DNA of 8,689 nt from positions 1 to 8,689 of the forward strand of contig JAQSWC010000054.1 of the NCBI GenBank assembly GCA_029266815.1, written 5' to 3'. Made by a program: the position numbers and the translations under genes. Each line of letters opens with the position of its first letter. The stretch's first letter is position 1. The DNA comes from Paucimonas sp. (GTDB lineage Bacteria > Pseudomonadota > Gammaproteobacteria > Burkholderiales > Burkholderiaceae_D). This document shows, piece after piece, positions 5,917 to 8,689 of this stretch. Below the pieces are notes generated by a model. That model was not told the origin of the DNA, did no database searches, and worked only from the letters and a program-made list of their open reading frames with translations.

Positions 5917-7089
5917 ATGAAACTCAGGTCAATTATTCTGCTGTCGCTGATGGCGACAGGCTGTGCCAGCACCATCCCTGTAAGCCAAGAGACTGACTCG
6001 CTTTTCCACGATAGCGCATTCAGCGCCGCGTCCACGCCGATAGATAAGGAAAAGGTATTTGCGATCAGTCCGCAAATGCAGGATTTCATCAGGACAATCA
6101 TCCTCCCCAACACGCACAAAAAGGGCTCGGCACTGGCCATCTACGACGCCCTCTACATGAATAATCAGCTGAAGCTGAACTACGACTCCGAAAAAACCCG
6201 GACCGCGGCAGAGGCGTTCGAAACCCAGTCCGGCAATTGCCTGTCACTTGCCATCATGACGGCAGCGATTGCAAAAGAAATGGGGCTGCGCGTGGAATTC
6301 AAGGAAGTCGAGGTGGCGGACACCTGGAACCGCATCGGCCAGACTTATTTTTCAATCGGCCATGTGAATGTGACCATTAATGAAAAACCTTTACGCTCGG
6401 CACGAGACATCAGCAGGCCGGTGACCATCGACTTCATTCCTACTGATGAGCTCAAGCAACGGCAAGCCGAAAGGATTTCGGAAGAAACCGTAGCTGCCAT
6501 GTACATGAACAATCGCGCCGCAGAAATGCTCGCGGAAGGCAAGCTGGACGAGGCCTATGGCTGGGCACGCGCGGCGATCCGGCAAGACAGGAAGTTCCTG
6601 GGCGCATACAACACGCTCGGCGTGATCTATAAGGCGCATGGCAACCTCGCAGAAGCCGAGAAGGTGCTGCGCCGCGTGATGGCTGCCAAGCCCGACAACG
6701 CGATAGCCATGTCCAACCTTGCACAGGTTCTTACGTCAGCCGGACGACATGAAGAATCAAAGCTGCTTGCCGAAAGAGTTGAACGGCTGCAGCCCTATCC
6801 TCCCTACCATTTCTTCAACCTCGGCATGGCAGCGGTGAATAGCGGGGACTACAAGAAGGCGAGAAGCCTGTTCAAGAAGGAAGTGGATCGCTCACCGAAT
6901 ACCCATGAATTTCATTATTGGTACGCGATCGCTTCTGCTCAAACCGGCGAGATGGAAACGGCGAAAAGACACATGGCGCTTGCAGTCGAAAGCAGTTCCA
7001 CGCTCAAGGAGCGGAAGGTCTACGCCACCAAGCTCAACCAACTGATTTCGATGCAGCGCACGCAGATCAAGGACATAGTGCTGCAATAA
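5917..7089 (+). CDS. Lipoprotein with transglutaminase-like domain and TPR repeats
   Basis: This 390-residue protein begins with a lipoprotein signal (MKLRSIILLSLMATGC, acylated Cys16). It should be exported and anchored to a membrane facing the periplasm. Residues about 65-175 resemble the bacterial transglutaminase-like superfamily. They include the nucleophile-type C108 in SGNCLSLAIMTAAIAKEMGL, H149 in SIGHVNVTI, and D172 in TIDFIP, in the right order for a Cys-His-Asp triad. About five TPR-like helical repeats follow (near 194-226, 228-260, 262-292, 296-328 and 330-362), suggesting a protein-binding scaffold. It could be a peptidase, a cross-linker or a non-catalytic binding module; the substrate is unknown. 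The ATG at 5917 has GGGAGG 6 nt upstream. It ends 44 bp before the convergent corA gene with no clear terminator between. The leader holds strong inverted repeats. Confidence 0.82.
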   Translation: MKLRSIILLSLMATGCASTIPVSQETDSLFHDSAFSAASTPIDKEKVFAISPQMQDFIRTIILPNTHKKGSALAIYDALYMNNQLKLNYDSEKTRTAAEAFETQSGNCLSLAIMTAAIAKEMGLRVEFKEVEVADTWNRIGQTYFSIGHVNVTINEKPLRSARDISRPVTIDFIPTDELKQRQAERISEETVAAMYMNNRAAEMLAEGKLDEAYGWARAAIRQDRKFLGAYNTLGVIYKAHGNLAEAEKVLRRVMAAKPDNAIAMSNLAQVLTSAGRHEESKLLAERVERLQPYPPYHFFNLGMAAVNSGDYKKARSLFKKEVDRSPNTHEFHYWYAIASAQTGEMETAKRHMALAVESSSTLKERKVYATKLNQLISMQRTQIKDIVLQ

Positions 7090-7133
7090 AGGTCAGGCAA
7101 GTCTCAAGCTTGTCCCACCCAGGTGTCTTCGGG

Positions 7134-8099
7134 TTACTTCAGCCAACCCCGCCGACGGAAATACAAGACGGGGCCGATCGCGCTTGCAACCATCATGGCC
7201 AAGGCCAGCGGATAGCCGAAATCCCACTGCAACTCCGGCAGCACCCTGAAGTTCATGCCATAGATGCTGGCGAGCAGCGTAGGCGGCAGGAAGACCACCG
7301 AGGCGACCGAGAAGATCTTGATGATCTTGTTCTGGTTGATGTTGATGAAGCCGACGGTCGCATCCATCAGGAAGTTGATCTTGTCGAACAGGAAGGCCGT
7401 GTGGCCGTCGAGCGATTCGATGTCACGCAGGATCTGGCGTGCCTCTTCAAACTGCTCGGAATTCAGAAGGCGTCCGCGCATCAGAAAGCTCACTGCGCGC
7501 CGCGTATCCATCATATTGCGCCGGATGCGGCCATTCAAGTCTTCCTCGTTTGCAATCGAGCTCAGCACATCGGCCGCGTCCTTGTCCGTCACTTCCTTCT
7601 GCAGCACACGCTGGCTGACCTCTTCCAGGTTCTGGTAGATGCCTTCAAGCGCATCGGCCGAATACTCGGCATCGGTCGCATACAGGTCGAGAAGTACATC
7701 CTTGTAGTCGGCAATCGAGCCGGGACGCGACCGGGCGCGCATGCGCACCAGGCGAAATACCGGCAAGTCTTCCGCATGCATGGAGAACAGCATGTTCTTG
7801 GTCAGGATGAAGGCAACCGTCACGGCGCGTGACGGTCCGTCATCCTCGTCAAGAAGAAAGTCGTTGCGCAAGTTGAGGTCGCCATTCTCGGCTTCGTAGT
7901 AACGCGCTGACGCTTCGATATCCTTGACCTCGTCTTCGTCCGGCAGTACCACGCCATAGAAACTTTTGACCCACTCACGTTCTTCGTTATTGGCATCGGT
8001 GAGGTCGACCCAGATCGGCGCAATGCCTTCGAGGTCGCTGCGGGTTTCTATGTTGACCTGGTTCAGCCGGCCGTTCTGCAATACGAATACGTTGATCAT
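7134..8099 (-). CDS. corA: CorA-family magnesium/cobalt transporter
   Basis: This inner-membrane pentameric channel takes up Mg2+, and also Co2+ and Ni2+ in some members. It has 321 residues, close to the 316 of the enterobacterial protein. The N-terminal two-thirds is the acidic cytoplasmic funnel domain with long helices (about 140-255). The end holds two membrane helices at about 263-281 and 296-314. The selectivity signature YGMNF is intact (GMN at 281-283), followed by the short periplasmic loop with LPEL where many relatives have MPEL. The C-terminal RRRGWLK tail is basic, as expected inside the cell. The ATG at 8099 has AAGGA 5 nt upstream (8105-8109). It is convergent with the TPR lipoprotein gene. 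I see no evidence for an M-box or other Mg2+ leader, though a short GC-rich hairpin (about 8112-8130) lies just upstream of the ribosome-binding site. Confidence 0.95.
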   Translation of the reverse strand: MINVFVLQNGRLNQVNIETRSDLEGIAPIWVDLTDANNEEREWVKSFYGVVLPDEDEVKDIEASARYYEAENGDLNLRNDFLLDEDDGPSRAVTVAFILTKNMLFSMHAEDLPVFRLVRMRARSRPGSIADYKDVLLDLYATDAEYSADALEGIYQNLEEVSQRVLQKEVTDKDAADVLSSIANEEDLNGRIRRNMMDTRRAVSFLMRGRLLNSEQFEEARQILRDIESLDGHTAFLFDKINFLMDATVGFININQNKIIKIFSVASVVFLPPTLLASIYGMNFRVLPELQWDFGYPLALAMMVASAIGPVLYFRRRGWLK

Positions 8100-8372
8100 G
8101 TGCGTCCTTTACCGCGCCGGAGGGCCGCGGCAAACCTGCGATTTTCGCTAGATGATAAATACGGAATGGAACGCGGCCATGAAACGGCCTGGACGCGCCT
8201 CCAGCAATACAACGGCAAGAGGCGCAGGATGGAAACTGGCGCTACCTTGCCGGACAGCCGTCTTGCGACAGCCTGCAATTTGTACACGGACTCCCCAAGT
8301 TGGATCCCCAGTAACGAAACAGCGCAAGTGTACTTTCAACCGCCATGCCAGGCAAGCCGGAACCAACCGATT
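8100..8372. other. Intergenic region upstream of corA
   Basis: This 273-bp gap has no convincing gene. On the minus strand TATCAT (8152-8157) is a fair -10 box about 50 nt before the corA start, but no good -35 is paired with it. Short GC-rich inverted repeats (CCGCG/CGCGG near 8112-8130 and GGCC/GGCC near 8178-8192) are not strong enough to name. No clear terminator for the small gene at 8373 is seen. Confidence 0.5.
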
Positions 8373-8689
8373 TCAGTGATTCTCTTCGGGAAGAATCGGC
8401 ATACGAACCTGCGGTTTTACGTTGGGCGGAATCTTCGGCGCTTCGACACCTTCGGTGATATGTACATCCACTTCGTGGCTGCCCGGATCGTCCGAGCCGC
8501 AGTCGATATTGGAATACACGGTCTTCCCGGCAACAACGCATTTTCGGATCGGGCCGGCATCCGCACGCACGGACGCTGCCTTTTGCTGCACCGCCTTGAC
8601 TTCCGTACTACCCGCAACTCTCTCCCAGGCCTCCAGGAAAAAATTCCTTTCCTGCCGCCAGGACATCAGTGCCAACACTGCGGATAAGG
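8373..8689 (-). CDS. Small membrane-anchored protein with DUF4124-like motif (5' end outside window)
   Basis: About 104 C-terminal residues are visible, ending at TGA (8373-8375). The frame stays open to the window edge, so the true start is probably beyond it. The internal GTG at 8678 or ATG at 8666 would cut into a hydrophobic stretch (LSAVLALMSW) that looks like the end of an N-terminal membrane helix. A charged helix follows, then IRKCVVAGKTVYSNIDCGSD. This resembles the DUF4124-type pattern of a first Cys, GKTxYS, and a second Cys, often found in small exported betaproteobacterial proteins. The tail is Pro- and acid-rich (EGVEAPKIPPN, PILPEENH). No function is known to me. It lies 273 bp upstream of corA on the same strand. 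Confidence 0.6.
   Translation of the reverse strand, partial: LSAVLALMSWRQERNFFLEAWERVAGSTEVKAVQQKAASVRADAGPIRKCVVAGKTVYSNIDCGSDDPGSHEVDVHITEGVEAPKIPPNVKPQVRMPILPEENH

Noticed and set aside
7090..7133. Bidirectional terminator between the TPR gene and corA
   Set aside because: Only a 5-bp stem (GCAAG/CTTGT) could be found, with no T-run on either strand.
6918..7832. Plus-strand open frame (304 codons) overlapping the TPR gene and corA
   Set aside because: It overlaps two genes with strong family signatures, and its translation is low-complexity and His/Gln-rich.
8100..8160. M-box or other Mg2+ riboswitch upstream of corA
   Set aside because: The likely leader is only about 50 nt, too short for an M-box, and shows just one small GC-rich hairpin.
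8100..8687. Plus-strand open frame (195 codons) in the corA upstream gap
   Set aside because: It has no motif or ribosome-binding site, and its second half is antisense to the DUF4124-like gene.

Overview
The window looks like core chromosome of a betaproteobacterium, most likely Burkholderiales and perhaps Oxalobacteraceae. This rests on moderately high GC, a Pil-Chp twitching operon next to a rubredoxin gene, and the rubredoxin / ThiD-like / HemL neighbourhood. The genus cannot be fixed without searches. There are nine protein genes, two of them cut by the window edges. I see no tRNA or rRNA gene, mobile element or CRISPR array.

Positions 1-3090, minus strand: pilG, pilH, pilI and pilJ, read leftward from a candidate promoter near 3117-3146. 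They encode two single-domain response regulators, a CheW-like adaptor and the type IV pilus chemoreceptor. Together they form the input half of the system that controls twitching motility; the histidine kinase should lie beyond position 1. A perfect 13-bp palindrome sits just upstream of the promoter and could be an operator.

Positions 3233-5609: a rubredoxin gene (minus) is divergent from a ThiD-family gene and hemL (plus). The rubredoxin and ThiD-like genes both start with GTG and are only 52 bp apart. HemL looks fully functional for tetrapyrrole synthesis. The ThiD-like protein has lost several kinase signature residues, including the catalytic cysteine, and may no longer be a pyrimidine kinase.

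Positions 5610-7089: a 307-bp non-coding stretch with a promoter-like sequence and two adjacent strong inverted repeats leads into a gene for a lipoprotein. This protein combines a transglutaminase-like Cys-His-Asp domain with about five TPR repeats.

Positions 7134-8689, minus strand: a CorA-type Mg2+/Co2+ channel gene, then a 273-bp gap, then the 3' part of a small membrane-anchored protein with a DUF4124-like cysteine motif.

Most of the window is ordinary housekeeping and motility sequence. I found no clearly new multi-gene system. The items most worth a second look are the degenerate ThiD paralogue, the structured leader before the TPR lipoprotein gene, and the palindrome upstream of pilG.
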